A stretch of DNA of 64,000 nt from Streptomyces sp. TN58 (GCF_001941845.1 NZ_CP018870.1:5028001-5092000); one strand, 5' to 3'. Shown: positions 9,491 through 17,942, numbered from the stretch's first letter. Numbers and translations: made by a program. Notes: generated by a model not told the origin, from the letters alone.

Positions 9491-10453
9491 ATGACGGCGG
9501 TGGACGTCCCCCAGCTGGTGGCCCAGGCGCGTGAGGGCAGGCCGAGGGCGGTGGCCCGGCTGATCTCGCTGGTCGAGGGGGCGTCCCCGCAGCTGCGCGA
9601 GGTGATGGCCGCGCTGGCCCCGCTGACGGGCGGGGCGTACGTGGTCGGCCTGACCGGGTCGCCGGGCGTCGGCAAGTCGACCTCGACGTCGGCGCTGGTC
9701 TCCGCCTACCGCAAGGCCGGCAAGCGCGTCGGCGTCCTCGCCGTCGACCCGTCCTCGCCCTTCTCGGGCGGTGCGCTGCTCGGCGACCGGGTGCGGATGT
9801 CGGACCACGCCTCGGACCCCGGGGTCTACATCCGCTCCATGGCCACCCGCGGCCACCTGGGCGGCCTGGCGTGGGCCGCGCCGCAGGCGATCCGGGTGCT
9901 GGACGCGGCCGGCTGCGACGTGATCCTGGTCGAGACGGTCGGCGTCGGGCAGTCGGAGGTGGAGATCGCCTCGCAGGCCGACACCTCGGTGGTGCTGCTG
10001 GCGCCCGGGATGGGCGACGGGATCCAGGCCGCGAAGGCGGGGATCCTGGAGATCGGCGACGTGTACGTGGTGAACAAGGCCGACCGGGACGGCGCGGACG
10101 CGACCGCCCGGGAGCTGAACCACATGCTGGGGCTGGGTGAGGCGCGCGGCCGCAACGACTGGCGGCCGCCGATCGTGAAGACGGTCGCGGCCCGCGGCCA
10201 GGGCATCGACGAGGTCGTCGAGGCGCTGGAGAAGCACCGGGCGTGGATGGACGAGCGCGGGGTGCTCGCCGAGCGGCGGGCGGCGCGGGCCGCGCGGGAG
10301 GTCGAGACGATCGCAGTGACGGCGCTGCGCGCGCGGATGGCGGACGTTCACGGGGACGCGCACCTGGGCGCGCTGGCCGCCAGGGTCGCCGAGGGCGACC
10401 TCGACCCCTACGCGGCGGCCGACGCCCTCCTGGCGACGCTGACGGAGTCCTGA
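9491..10453 (+). CDS. meaB: MeaB-family GTPase (mutase chaperone)
   Basis: G-protein chaperone that protects and reloads B12-dependent acyl-CoA mutases (methylmalonyl- or isobutyryl-CoA mutase); older name LAO/AO transport ATPase. The 320 residues have a P-loop GSPGVGKST (56-64), a VDPSSPFSGGALLGDR switch region, ETVGVGQSE (G3-like) and NKAD (G4). The ATG at 9491 follows GAGGAG. It lies 75 bp after the thiolase and about 11.6 kb upstream of icmA on the same strand. Either mutase could be its client; no mutase gene directly adjoins it. Confidence 0.92.
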   Translation: MTAVDVPQLVAQAREGRPRAVARLISLVEGASPQLREVMAALAPLTGGAYVVGLTGSPGVGKSTSTSALVSAYRKAGKRVGVLAVDPSSPFSGGALLGDRVRMSDHASDPGVYIRSMATRGHLGGLAWAAPQAIRVLDAAGCDVILVETVGVGQSEVEIASQADTSVVLLAPGMGDGIQAAKAGILEIGDVYVVNKADRDGADATARELNHMLGLGEARGRNDWRPPIVKTVAARGQGIDEVVEALEKHRAWMDERGVLAERRAARAAREVETIAVTALRARMADVHGDAHLGALAARVAEGDLDPYAAADALLATLTES

Positions 10454-10480
10454 GGGCGTCGGGACCCGGGCGGGCCGGCG

Positions 10481-11068
10481 TCAGTTGCCGTCGGAGTCGG
10501 AGTCGGAGTCGGAGTCGGAGTCGGAGTCCGAGCCGGATCCGGTGACCTTGCCCGTGGCGGGGTCCACCTGGGCGTCCCAGGTCTTGCCGTCCTCGCCCTG
10601 GATCTCGACGTGCCAGGAGGCGGCGTTGTCGTCGTCGTCCCATTCGACGGTGGTGACCTGTCCGGCGTGCGCGGCCAGGGCCGCCTTCATGGCCTGTTCG
10701 GCGGTGACTTTCCCGTCGACCAGGGCCTTGTTCTCCGCGGCGTTCCCGCCGGTGTCGCGGTTGCGTTCGGTGACGGCGCCGGCGGCGGAGACCTCCAGCT
10801 CGGCATGGCCCTTGCCGTCCTTGGCGACGACGTCGACATGCCAGACCGAGCCGTCCTTGTCGACGGACTCGACCACGCCCGGGTAGTGCTTCAGGGCCGC
10901 CGCGGCAGCCCCCTGCGCCGTCGTGTCGACGCGCAGGACGGGGGCCGCGGAGACGGTTCTCGCCGCGTCGGCGCGGACCCCGTCGGCGGACACCGCGGCG
11001 GCGGTCGCCGGAGCGCCGGCGATCAGGACGGCGGACGCGGCCGCACAGACGTACCTCGCACGCATCAT
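10481..11068 (-). CDS. Secreted PepSY-domain protein with Ser-Asp repeat tail
   Basis: Exported protein of 195 residues with an N-terminal signal peptide (MMRARYVCAAASAVLIAG, Ala-rich cleavage region near residue 25). Two PepSY-like units follow: AAAALKHYPGVVESVDKDGSVWHVDVVAKDGK, broken here as residues about 55-90, and the one around EQAMKAALAAHAGQVTTVEWDDDD. It ends in an (Ser-Asp)7-type tail encoded by six tandem TCGGAG hexamers (plus-strand reading). PepSY domains often inhibit proteases or bind at the cell surface. Convergent with meaB. The ATG at 11068 has GAGG seven bases upstream. Role unknown. Confidence 0.8.
   Translation of the reverse strand: MMRARYVCAAASAVLIAGAPATAAAVSADGVRADAARTVSAAPVLRVDTTAQGAAAAALKHYPGVVESVDKDGSVWHVDVVAKDGKGHAELEVSAAGAVTERNRDTGGNAAENKALVDGKVTAEQAMKAALAAHAGQVTTVEWDDDDNAASWHVEIQGEDGKTWDAQVDPATGKVTGSGSDSDSDSDSDSDSDGN
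10491..10526. repeat. Six tandem 6-bp repeats encoding Ser-Asp
   Basis: Six perfect copies of TCGGAG (plus strand), encoding the Ser-Asp dipeptide tail of the PepSY protein on the minus strand. A repeat this pure is prone to slippage, which would change tail length in steps of two residues without shifting the frame. Confidence 0.9.
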
Positions 11069-11184
11069 GGCTGGACCTCCTCGGGCCGGCCGTGGCGCTC
11101 ATGGTCGCCCGGCGCGGCCGGCAGCGGGCGGATAACGCCCATTGTCCGGCCTGACGCCCCGCGGGGCGCGCCGGGCGCCCGGTC

Positions 11185-11670
11185 TCAGGCCTTGCCGCGG
11201 GTGCCGCGCAGGTGCTCCGCCACCGGCGTCAGCGAGGCGCGCAGCGCCGCCAGGGCCTCCGGCGGCAGCAGGTCGATGAAGTGCCGGCGGACGGACGCCA
11301 CGTGGTGCGGGGCGACCTTGCGCATGGTGTCCATGCCCTCGTCGGTGAGGACCGCGTACAGGCCCCGCCGGTCGGACTCGCAGTTGACCCGGCGGACCAG
11401 GCCCGCCGTCTCCATGCGCGTGATCTGGTGCGACAGCCGGCTCTTGGACTGCAGGGTGGCGGTCGCGAGATCGCTCATCCGCATCCGGTGGTCCTGCGAC
11501 TCCGAGAGGTTCACGAGGATCTCGTAGTCGTTGTTGGTGAGTCCGAAGGGCTGGAGATCCTTTTCCAGCTGGTGCATGAGCAGCCTGCTGACGTCGAGGT
11601 GGGTACGCCAGGCGCACTGCTCCGCGTCGGTCAGCCAGCGCGTGGCCGTCTCGGTCTCCATGGTCTCCAT
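11185..11670 (-). CDS. MarR-family transcriptional regulator (possible AbsC orthologue)
   Basis: DNA-binding repressor or activator of 161 residues. The winged helix spans about residues 40-120, with recognition helix LQSKSRLSHQITRMETAGLV and wing SDRRG. The ATG at 11670 has no Shine-Dalgarno but a TAGAGT hexamer six bases upstream and TTGTAC 18 bp further up, suggesting a leaderless transcript from an A/T-rich promoter. By remembered gene order it could correspond to S. coelicolor absC (SCO5405), a pleiotropic, zinc-linked regulator of antibiotic production; I cannot verify this. Targets unknown; the AIM24 operon lies just upstream on the same strand. Confidence 0.88.
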   Translation of the reverse strand: METMETETATRWLTDAEQCAWRTHLDVSRLLMHQLEKDLQPFGLTNNDYEILVNLSESQDHRMRMSDLATATLQSKSRLSHQITRMETAGLVRRVNCESDRRGLYAVLTDEGMDTMRKVAPHHVASVRRHFIDLLPPEALAALRASLTPVAEHLRGTRGKA

Positions 11671-11676
11671 GAATGA

Positions 11677-11706
11677 ACTCTACCTAAAAAGTTGAATTGC
11701 GTACAA
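11677..11706 (-). promoter_or_regulatory. Putative leaderless promoter of the MarR gene
   Basis: On the minus strand TTGTAC (11706-11701) and TAGAGT (11682-11677) are 18 bp apart, and TAGAGT ends six bases before the ATG. The stretch 11680-11705 is unusually A/T-rich for this window. Confidence 0.5.
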
Positions 11707-11727
11707 AGGTCGGAAGTCCCGAAAACG

Positions 11728-12546
11728 TCACAGCCCGAAGCGGCGCTGGAGGTCCCCCAGCTGCCCCGGCATCCGCGGCACGCCCACCTGCCCCAGAGGC
11801 CCCTGGCCGGCACCCGGCACGCCCTGCGCGTTCCCCGCGGCCGCCCCGGCACCCACCGTGCCGACCGACTGCTCCGCCATCAGCATCTCCGAGGACTGCA
11901 GGAGTACGGTGCCGGCTCCGACGAACTCGAACTGGTGCTCCTCGCCCGAGGTGCCCCCGATGCCGGTCAGCGAGCGCAGTCCGCCCATCACGCCGGACAT
12001 GTAGCCGTGATCGTAATGGTGACAGGGAGACGGGCAGTCCGCCCATCCGACCAGTGCCTGCGGGTCCACGCGCAGCGGCGGCTCCATGAACACCACCGGC
12101 CCGTTGGAGGCCGCCACGAACTTCCCGGTGCCGATCAGCGTCAGGAAGCCCGGGACGATCGACTGCTTCAGGGCGAGCGAGGGCTGGTAGGCCAGCAGGT
12201 TGCCCGAGCGGATCGTCAGGTTGCCGTCTTCCAGGTCGTAGGAGTTCACGTCGAAGGCCCGGTCGGCCAGCAGCATCTTGCCCTGGCCCTCCGCGACCAC
12301 CCAGTCGCTCGCGTGCAGCGGCGAGTGGAAGCTCGTGCGCAGCAGGCGGTCGAAGCGCCCGTTGCCGATGCCGTTGAACTCGATGCGCCCGTAGTACGAG
12401 ATCATCTTGCCCTTCTGCAGGAACCACTGGCTCCCCTTGAGCTCCACGCAGAAGGTGTACGCGTTCACGTTGTCGTCGGACGGCAGCGTGTACGGGTCGA
12501 AGACCGTCGGGCCGCCCGGCCCGCCCATCACGGGGCCAAAGTTCAC
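11728..12546 (-). CDS. AIM24-family protein (third in operon)
   Basis: Double-stranded beta-helix protein of the AIM24/TIGR00266 family, role unknown in bacteria. 272 residues, the longest of three tandem paralogues, with the Gly-rich strands MGGLRSLTGIGGTSGEEHQFEF and a C-terminal Gly/Pro/Gln tail (about 235-272) lacking in its siblings. Its GTG start overlaps the stop of the preceding AIM24 gene (GTGA, 12543-12546). It diverges from the others in its conserved glycines. Three tandem copies suggest a hetero-oligomer. Confidence 0.82.
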   Translation of the reverse strand: MNFGPVMGGPGGPTVFDPYTLPSDDNVNAYTFCVELKGSQWFLQKGKMISYYGRIEFNGIGNGRFDRLLRTSFHSPLHASDWVVAEGQGKMLLADRAFDVNSYDLEDGNLTIRSGNLLAYQPSLALKQSIVPGFLTLIGTGKFVAASNGPVVFMEPPLRVDPQALVGWADCPSPCHHYDHGYMSGVMGGLRSLTGIGGTSGEEHQFEFVGAGTVLLQSSEMLMAEQSVGTVGAGAAAGNAQGVPGAGQGPLGQVGVPRMPGQLGDLQRRFGL

Positions 12547-13193
12547 AGCTTCTCCTCGGAGGTCTGTACGTACACCGCGCCCTGGCCGGACAGTTCCAGC
12601 TGGAACGCCTCGCCCGAGCCGCGCCCCACCATGTCCCGCCAGCCGAGGGCGGTGGAGAGCTTGTTCCTGACGTCCCCGTGGTGGGCCACGTAGGCCTGGG
12701 GGTCCACGTGGATCGGCCGGTTCGGGGTGATGGGGAGCTCGATGACCCCGCCGTGGGCCATCACGGCGACCGAGCCGTGCCCCTTGAGGGTGGTGGTGAA
12801 CAGGCCCTGGCCCGTCACCTGGCCGCGGACCATGCCCATGACCCCGCCCTGGGAGCCCATGAACATCGTGCCCTGCTGGAGGGTGCCGTCGAAGGCGAGC
12901 AGCCGGTCCGCCTCGACGTAGAGGGTCTCGCCCGTCAGGTTGATCACCTGGATGTGGTGGCCGCCGTGGCCGAACATCACGGTGCCGCTGCCCTCGACCG
13001 CCATCAGCGGGGTCTGCTCGTTCGCCACGCGGCGCCCGATCATGCCCATGACCCCGCCCTGACCGCCCGTCAGGCTCGGGGTGAAGGAGACGTCGCCGCG
13101 GTATGCGAGCATCGCGCCGCGCTGGCTGAACATCTTCTGGCCCGGGACAACCTGGGCCTCGACCATCTTCGAGTTGATCTCGCGGAACGGCAT
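12543..13193 (-). CDS. AIM24-family protein (second in operon)
   Basis: 216-residue AIM24-family protein. Signature stretches are [52 protein letters not shown] and [20 protein letters not shown]. The frame is open upstream to 13538, but [15 protein letters not shown] at ATG 13193 is the natural start; that ATG overlaps the stop of the preceding paralogue by one base (TGATG). Close to its upstream sibling in sequence, suggesting local duplication. No signal peptide or membrane segment, so cytoplasmic or membrane-peripheral. Function unknown. Confidence 0.85.
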   Translation of the reverse strand: MPFREINSKMVEAQVVPGQKMFSQRGAMLAYRGDVSFTPSLTGGQGGVMGMIGRRVANEQTPLMAVEGSGTVMFGHGGHHIQVINLTGETLYVEADRLLAFDGTLQQGTMFMGSQGGVMGMVRGQVTGQGLFTTTLKGHGSVAVMAHGGVIELPITPNRPIHVDPQAYVAHHGDVRNKLSTALGWRDMVGRGSGEAFQLELSGQGAVYVQTSEEKL

Positions 13194-13831
13194 CAGACGT
13201 CGCCCCCGACGGTGTTGCGCTCGCTGGGCTGCACGTAGACCAGGCCCTCGCCCTCGAAGCGGATCTGGAAGGCCTCGCCCGAACCCTCGCCGATCAGTGT
13301 GCGGAAGGTCACACCGGACTGGAAGGACTGCTGGAGGTTGCCGGTGTGCGCGATGTACGCCCCCGGGTCCACGGACAGCGGGTACTGGGCGCTCACGCGC
13401 AGCACCACGGCCGGACCGTCGGACATGATGGCCGCCTGGCCCGATCCCTCGACGGTCGTGGTGAACAGGCCGTTGCCCGTCGACGCGCCGCGCAGCCCCG
13501 TGAAGGTGGTGCCGGTCCGCAGGCCGGCGTCGGTGCACAGCAGGTTGCTGGACTCGACGTAGAGCTTCTCGCCGTGCAGGTTGACCAGATTGATCTCACT
13601 TGCCCGGTCGGCGAAGAAGCAGGTGCCGTGTCCCTGTACCTCCATCACCGTCATCTGTTCGCCGGTCAGCCGGCGGGTCACCATGCCGCGGAGGCCTTCG
13701 CCACCGCCGGTCATCTTCTTGAAGGCCATCTGCCCGTCGTACGCGACCATGGAGCCGTTCTTCGCTTTCACGGCGTCCCCGGTCAGGTCGACGGCCAGCA
13801 CCTTGCTGCCTTGGAGTCGGAACTGAGCCAC
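13193..13831 (-). CDS. AIM24-family protein (first in operon)
   Basis: 212-residue AIM24-family protein beginning [19 protein letters not shown]. Core motifs are [50 protein letters not shown] and [20 protein letters not shown]. First gene of a three-gene overlapping operon on the minus strand. GTG 13831 lacks a Shine-Dalgarno but has TAACGT six bases upstream, so it may be leaderless. The family occurs widely in actinobacteria; yeast Aim24 affects mitochondrial inner-membrane organisation, but no bacterial function is established. Confidence 0.85.
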   Translation of the reverse strand: MAQFRLQGSKVLAVDLTGDAVKAKNGSMVAYDGQMAFKKMTGGGEGLRGMVTRRLTGEQMTVMEVQGHGTCFFADRASEINLVNLHGEKLYVESSNLLCTDAGLRTGTTFTGLRGASTGNGLFTTTVEGSGQAAIMSDGPAVVLRVSAQYPLSVDPGAYIAHTGNLQQSFQSGVTFRTLIGEGSGEAFQIRFEGEGLVYVQPSERNTVGGDV

Positions 13832-14018
13832 GGGGAGACGTTATCGGCAGCGGGCGGACCCGAACAGGGTCCCGTGGCCGGATATATGACACACCCGGGC
13901 GTTTGGGAGCGTTCCCGGTCCCTCCCGGCGCGGTCCGGGAGGGAGGGGCCGGGTCAAGATCCCGTAAAGCGGCTGAGACACTGGGAGGGACCCTGGCCTC
14001 CACCACCGAAGGTTCCAC

Positions 14019-14366
14019 GTGGACATCAAGACCGCCTCCGCCCTGCACCGCCTGCGCCTCGTCTCCGTGCCGGAGGCGCTGTCGTTCCCGGCCCTGCTGA
14101 TCTTCGGCTCGCTGCTGAGCCGGGTCTCGGACATCGACTACCTGCTGATGCCGCTGGGTCTGCTGCACGCGTTCCTGTTCATGGTCTACTCGGTGCTGCT
14201 GCTGGACGTCTGGTACAAGGCCAAGTGGCCGTTCAAGAAGGCCCTGTTCTTCTTCGTCCTCTCGGTGGTGCCCCTGGGCGGCCTGTACGGCGACAAGCTG
14301 CTGAAGCGGGAAGAGGCGGACAGCGTGGTGGCGGCCCGCGTCGCGCGCGAGGCGGCCCAGGCGTGA
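14019..14366 (+). CDS. DUF3817 small integral membrane protein
   Basis: 115-residue membrane protein with about three transmembrane segments: residues about 18-36, 42-64 and 72-90. The conserved DUF3817 motif [18 protein letters not shown] then [15 protein letters not shown] is present. GTG 14019 is preceded by AAGG. Its stop overlaps the start of the next gene (GTGA). A second DUF3817 gene lies at 21607-21936, and both are preceded by a shared GTCAAGATC-N2-G-N2-AA element. No function is known. Confidence 0.82.
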   Translation: MDIKTASALHRLRLVSVPEALSFPALLIFGSLLSRVSDIDYLLMPLGLLHAFLFMVYSVLLLDVWYKAKWPFKKALFFFVLSVVPLGGLYGDKLLKREEADSVVAARVAREAAQA

Positions 14367-14659
14367 TCGTCGCGTTCTCCGTGACCCCGCTCGGGGTCGG
14401 TGAAGAGGTGGGCGAGTACGTCGCCGACGCGGTCCGCGTGGTCCGCGAGTCCGGGCTCCCGAACCGCACCGACGCCATGTTCACCACCGTCGAGGGTGAG
14501 TGGGACCAGGTCATGGACGTGATCCGCCGTGCGGTGGCCGCCGTCGAGGAGCGGGCACCCCGCGTCTCCTTCATCCTGAAGGCCGACATCCGCCCCGGCG
14601 TCACCGACGGCATCACCTCGAAGGTGGAGACGGTGGAGCGCCACCTCGCGCAGGGCTGA
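14363..14659 (+). CDS. MTH1187/DUF77-family thiamine-binding protein
   Basis: 98-residue ferredoxin-like-fold protein of the MTH1187/YkoF-related DUF77 family, members of which bind thiamine or precursors. Typical elements are [20 protein letters not shown] at the start, [17 protein letters not shown] and [11 protein letters not shown]. The GTG start at 14363 overlaps the stop of the DUF3817 gene, so the two are translationally coupled and the membrane protein may act with it. The frame is open far upstream but the family begins at this codon. Function in Streptomyces untested. Confidence 0.85.
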   Translation: MIVAFSVTPLGVGEEVGEYVADAVRVVRESGLPNRTDAMFTTVEGEWDQVMDVIRRAVAAVEERAPRVSFILKADIRPGVTDGITSKVETVERHLAQG

Positions 14660-14673
14660 CCTCCGCCCCCGAA

Positions 14674-14705
14674 GCGCCCCTGGCCTGCCCGGCCGGGGGC
14701 GCTTT
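14674..14705 (+). terminator. Rho-independent-type terminator
   Basis: 12-bp GC-rich stem (GCGCCCCTGGCC with one mismatch to its partner), 5-nt loop and a short TTT, placed just after the thiamine-binding protein stop. Confidence 0.7.
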
Positions 14706-14782
14706 CACGTCTCCGTATGCCGGGCGGAGCCCGGCAACGGCGGCGAGCCGAGCGGCCCGCCGAGCACCCCGCAGGGGCCCCG

Positions 14783-14832
14783 TTGAGCGATCGCTCAAGT
14801 TCCTCTAGGGTGCGGGTTGAGCGAACGCTCAA
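14783..14832 (+). promoter_or_regulatory. Promoter with two TetR-type palindromic operators
   Basis: Two near-identical 16-bp palindromes: TTGAGCGATCGCTCAA at 14783-14798 (perfect) and TTGAGCGAACGCTCAA at 14817-14832 (central mismatch), centres 34 bp apart. The first contains -35 TTGAGC; 17 bp later is -10 TAGGGT (14806-14811); the second covers the expected start site. The operon's own last gene is a TetR repressor, so autoregulation is the natural reading. Confidence 0.8.
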
Positions 14833-14854
14833 AACGCGGGAGCGGGGGACCGGC

Positions 14855-15559
14855 ATGGGGCTGGGGCTGTACGTCGAGACGTTCGTCCGGGCCGGGATGG
14901 ACGAGCTGTGGGAACGCAGCCAGGATCCCGCCCGGCACCAGCGGTGGGACCTGAGGTTCACCTCCATCGACCACCTCCCGCGGTCCGAGGGCGAGCCGCA
15001 GCGGTTCCGGTACGCGACCCGCGTACTGCCCTTCGTCTCCGTCTACGGGACCGGCGTCTCCGCGGGGGAGCGCCGCCGGCCCGACGGGACCAGGGTGTCG
15101 GCCCTGCGGTTCGCCTCGGACCACCCGCTCTCGCTGCTCGCCGAGGGCAGCGGCTACTGGCGCTACGTCCCGGACGGCGACGGCATCCGCTTCCTCACCG
15201 GCTACGACTACCGGCCCCGCTGGGGCCGCTTCGGGGCGCTCGCCGACCGGCTCGTCCTGCGGCCGCTCATGGGCTGGGCCACCGCCTGGTCCTTCGACAG
15301 GCTGCGGCTGTGGTGCGAACGCGGGACCCCGCCCCCACTCGCCCTCGCCCGGGCCGTCGGCGAGTGCGCCCTGCGCGCCCTGCTGTCCGCGGCCGCCCTG
15401 CTGTACGCCCCCACCGCGGTGGCCCTGGCCGTCCTGGCCGCCGCGGTGCTGCTGCCGCCGCTGCCCGGCACCCCGGCCGCCCGCCGCTGCCTGCGCACCC
15501 CGCCCGGCCGCACCCCCGTCGCCGCACCCCGTCTGCTCACCACCCTGGAGCCGTCATGA
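14855..15559 (+). CDS. SRPBCC-family protein with C-terminal membrane segment
   Basis: 234 residues. The first 165 or so resemble the START/SRPBCC lipid-binding fold (opening VETFVRAGMDELWERSQDPARHQRWD, cut here as residues 7-32, the usual first strand and helix of polyketide-cyclase-like proteins). The C-terminal part has Ala/Leu-rich hydrophobic stretches at about 172-205 that could anchor it in the membrane. The frame is open to 14717, but ATG 14855 follows GGGGGAC and lies downstream of the promoter. It overlaps the DUF4166 gene (ATGA). Possibly handles a lipid or hydrophobic ligand; unproven. Confidence 0.78.
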   Translation: MGLGLYVETFVRAGMDELWERSQDPARHQRWDLRFTSIDHLPRSEGEPQRFRYATRVLPFVSVYGTGVSAGERRRPDGTRVSALRFASDHPLSLLAEGSGYWRYVPDGDGIRFLTGYDYRPRWGRFGALADRLVLRPLMGWATAWSFDRLRLWCERGTPPPLALARAVGECALRALLSAAALLYAPTAVALAVLAAAVLLPPLPGTPAARRCLRTPPGRTPVAAPRLLTTLEPS

Positions 15560-16236
15560 CCTCCATCTTCCAGGCCCACATGGGCGCCGACTTCGACCGT
15601 CTGCACCCGCAGATCCGGCGCCGCTTCTCGGTCGGCCTGGACAGCGGCGAGGGCTGCGTCGGCCGCGGGACCATGGACCGGATCTGGCACGGCGGCAGCT
15701 TCGTGAAGCCCTTCCTCCGGCTCGGCGGGACGCGCAACATCCTGGTGCCGCGCCAGGGCCGCGACGTCCCCTTCGTCATCGAGAACCTGCCCTACCTCGA
15801 CTCCTACGGGCGCGAGACCGTCACCTTCGTACGGACCTTCCGGCTGCCCGGCGGACCGCACCGCTTCGACGCCACCATGGTCCACAGCCCCGAGCGCGAC
15901 TGCGTCCTGGACTACCTGGGCACGCACCAGCACCTCGCCAGCGACCTGCACATGAGCGCCGAGCCGGACGGTTCGCTGCTCATCCGCTCCGGCGAGCACC
16001 GCTTCCGCGAGGGCCCCGTCGACGTCCGCGTCCCCGACCTCATCGGCGGCGACGCCGAGGTGCGCGAGTCCTTCGACGACGCCACCGGCCGGTTCCGGAT
16101 CCGGGTGCGGGTCGCCAACCGCCGCTTCGGACCGCTCTTCGGCTACGAGGGCTCCTTCACCGCGCGGTACGTGGACGTCCGTACGCACGGGGTCCGCCGG
16201 GACCTGCGGCCGGTCCGCGAGGAGGCCCGGGCGTGA
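15556..16236 (+). CDS. DUF4166 domain protein
   Basis: 226-residue cytoplasmic protein matching DUF4166, a beta-rich family often found beside SRPBCC, saccharopine dehydrogenase-like or NAD-epimerase genes. Visible conserved parts are the start IFQAHMGADFDRLHPQIRRRF, here residues 4-24, GRGTMDRIWHG, and NRRFGPLFGYEGSF near the C-terminus. Its ATG overlaps the SRPBCC stop and its own stop overlaps the TetR GTG start, so the three are one translationally coupled unit. No enzymatic motif identified. Confidence 0.8.
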   Translation: MTSIFQAHMGADFDRLHPQIRRRFSVGLDSGEGCVGRGTMDRIWHGGSFVKPFLRLGGTRNILVPRQGRDVPFVIENLPYLDSYGRETVTFVRTFRLPGGPHRFDATMVHSPERDCVLDYLGTHQHLASDLHMSAEPDGSLLIRSGEHRFREGPVDVRVPDLIGGDAEVRESFDDATGRFRIRVRVANRRFGPLFGYEGSFTARYVDVRTHGVRRDLRPVREEARA

Positions 16237-16865
16237 GCGCCGCCACCAAGGACAAGCTCCTCGAAGGAGCCCTGCGCACACTCGTGGAGCAGGGCATCGC
16301 CAAGGCCTCGGCCCGTACCATCGCGGCCACCGCGGGAGTCGGCCAGGGCCTGATCTTCTATCACTTCGGCTCCGTCGACGAACTGCTCGCCGCCGCCTGC
16401 CGGTACGGCGCCGAACAGCGGGTGGACCGCTACCGCGACCGGCTCGCCGGGCTGGACAGCCTCGCCGAACTCGTCGAGTTCGCCCGCGCGATGCACACCG
16501 AGGAGCGGGAGGCCGGGCACGTCGCCATGCTCGGGCAGGTGCTGGCCGCCGGGCAGAGCTCGCCCGCCCTCGCGGCCGCGACCGCAGCCGGACTCGGCCT
16601 GTGGATCGAGGAGCTGGAGCGGGTGCTCACCCGGCTGCTCGCGGCGACCCCGCTGGACGGGTTCGCCGACCCCGCGGGGCTCGCCCGCGCGACCGCGGCG
16701 TCCTTCGTCGGCATCGAGCTGTACGAGTCGGTGGACGCGCAGGGCGCCGGCCGGGCGTTCGACGCCCTGGAGCAGCTCGCCGGACTGGCCGCCGTACTGG
16801 AGGGGCTGGGGCCGCTGAGCCAGCGGGCCGTACGCCACGGACTGCGGCGCGGCACCCGCGGCTGA
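16233..16865 (+). CDS. TetR-family regulator of the SRPBCC/DUF4166 operon
   Basis: 210 residues with an N-terminal helix-turn-helix at about 22-50 (TIAATAGVGQGLIFYHFGS) and an all-alpha ligand-binding domain. Third gene in the operon, starting at a GTG that overlaps the DUF4166 stop. The promoter carries two 16-bp palindromes of the size TetR dimers bind, one over the -35 and one over the start site, so this protein very likely represses its own operon. The inducer is unknown but may be the hydrophobic ligand handled by the SRPBCC protein. Confidence 0.87.
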   Translation: MSAATKDKLLEGALRTLVEQGIAKASARTIAATAGVGQGLIFYHFGSVDELLAAACRYGAEQRVDRYRDRLAGLDSLAELVEFARAMHTEEREAGHVAMLGQVLAAGQSSPALAAATAAGLGLWIEELERVLTRLLAATPLDGFADPAGLARATAASFVGIELYESVDAQGAGRAFDALEQLAGLAAVLEGLGPLSQRAVRHGLRRGTRG

Positions 16866-16922
16866 ACCGCCGACCCCGCCCCGGGTTGGCCCTGCCGGTG
16901 TCCGGGGCGGGCGTGGCGGTGC

Positions 16923-17942
16923 TCAGTCGTGGGCGCGGCGGGCCAGGCCCAGGGCCTGTTCGGGCCACCAGGTGCCGGCTGCGGGGCCTCCGCGGCAGGT
17001 CCCGTCGGACTCGCCGGGCCGCTTCACCCAGAGGTACGCGTCGACGAGCGGGTCGCCGGTCCGGTCGGTCGGCGGGATGCCGAGGGCGCGGCCCGGAGGG
17101 TTGCAGGCGGCCTGTGTGCTGTCGCCCGGCGGCGGCTCCGCGCCGTTGCGGCCGGTGTCCACGACGAAGTGCCTGCCGCCGACCGCGCGGGAGAGCTCGG
17201 CGCCGTAGGCTCGGACGGCCGCGTCCGGCTGGTAGCCGGAGACGTTGAGGGCGAAGCCGTCGGCGCGGTCGAGGCCCGCCTCGCGGAGCGGGCCGGCGAG
17301 GTCCGCGGGATCGCGGACCCACCCCGGACCGCCGGCGTCCAGGTAGACCTTCGTGTTGCGGTTCTTCTTCAGCCGGTCGACGGCCTCGGAGAGCAGTCGG
17401 TAGCGCTCGGCGCGCTGTCCTGCGCGCACGCAGCCGTCGACGGTGTGCGCGACGGCGTGCGGCTCCAGGACGACGAAGGCGCGGGCGTCGCCGATCGCGT
17501 CGGCGAAGGCGCCGATCCAGCGGCGGTAGGCCCCGGCGTCGGCGGCGCCCCCGGCCGGCGGCTTCCCGCAGTCGCGGTGCGGGAGGTTGTGCGCGGCGAG
17601 CACCAGGGTCCGCCCGGCGGCCTTCGCGCCTGCGCGGGCCCGGCGGATCCCAGGGCCGGGGTCGCCCGGCCGCCCCCACAGCGCGACCGGCCGCTCGGCG
17701 ATCCGGCGCAGCGCCTGGGCGTCGTCGTAGCGGCCCGTCGCCTCCCACGCAGTGACCTGCCGGGCGGCCTCGCTGCCCGGGTCCACCCAGAACGGGGACG
17801 TCCCGTTGGGAGCGGCCGGGGCCTCCGGACCGGCCGCGGGCGGGCGCGGCCCGGGCTCCGGCGCCGTGGTGCAGGCGGGGGCCGCCGCGAGCAGCAGGAG
17901 GAGGCCGAGGACGGCGGCGGGCCTGGCGGCGACGGGTGGCAT
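16923..17942 (-). CDS. GH6-family lipoprotein with substituted catalytic acid
   Basis: 339 residues with a lipoprotein signal ending LAAAPAC (Cys24). The mature part resembles glycoside hydrolase family 6 cellulases: HNLPHRDCG (about 118-126), VVLEPHAVAHTVDGC, VYLDAGGPGWV, GFALNVSGY, VVDTGRNG and LWVKRPGESDG. The GH6 signature is Glu-Pro-Asp, where Asp is the catalytic acid; here it is Glu160-Pro161-His162 (CAC at 17459-17457). The RDC aspartate and other active-site regions are kept. It may be a non-catalytic glucan binder. ATG 17942 is chosen because GAGGA lies seven bases upstream and it begins the signal peptide. Confidence 0.82.
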   Translation of the reverse strand: MPPVAARPAAVLGLLLLLAAAPACTTAPEPGPRPPAAGPEAPAAPNGTSPFWVDPGSEAARQVTAWEATGRYDDAQALRRIAERPVALWGRPGDPGPGIRRARAGAKAAGRTLVLAAHNLPHRDCGKPPAGGAADAGAYRRWIGAFADAIGDARAFVVLEPHAVAHTVDGCVRAGQRAERYRLLSEAVDRLKKNRNTKVYLDAGGPGWVRDPADLAGPLREAGLDRADGFALNVSGYQPDAAVRAYGAELSRAVGGRHFVVDTGRNGAEPPPGDSTQAACNPPGRALGIPPTDRTGDPLVDAYLWVKRPGESDGTCRGGPAAGTWWPEQALGLARRAHD

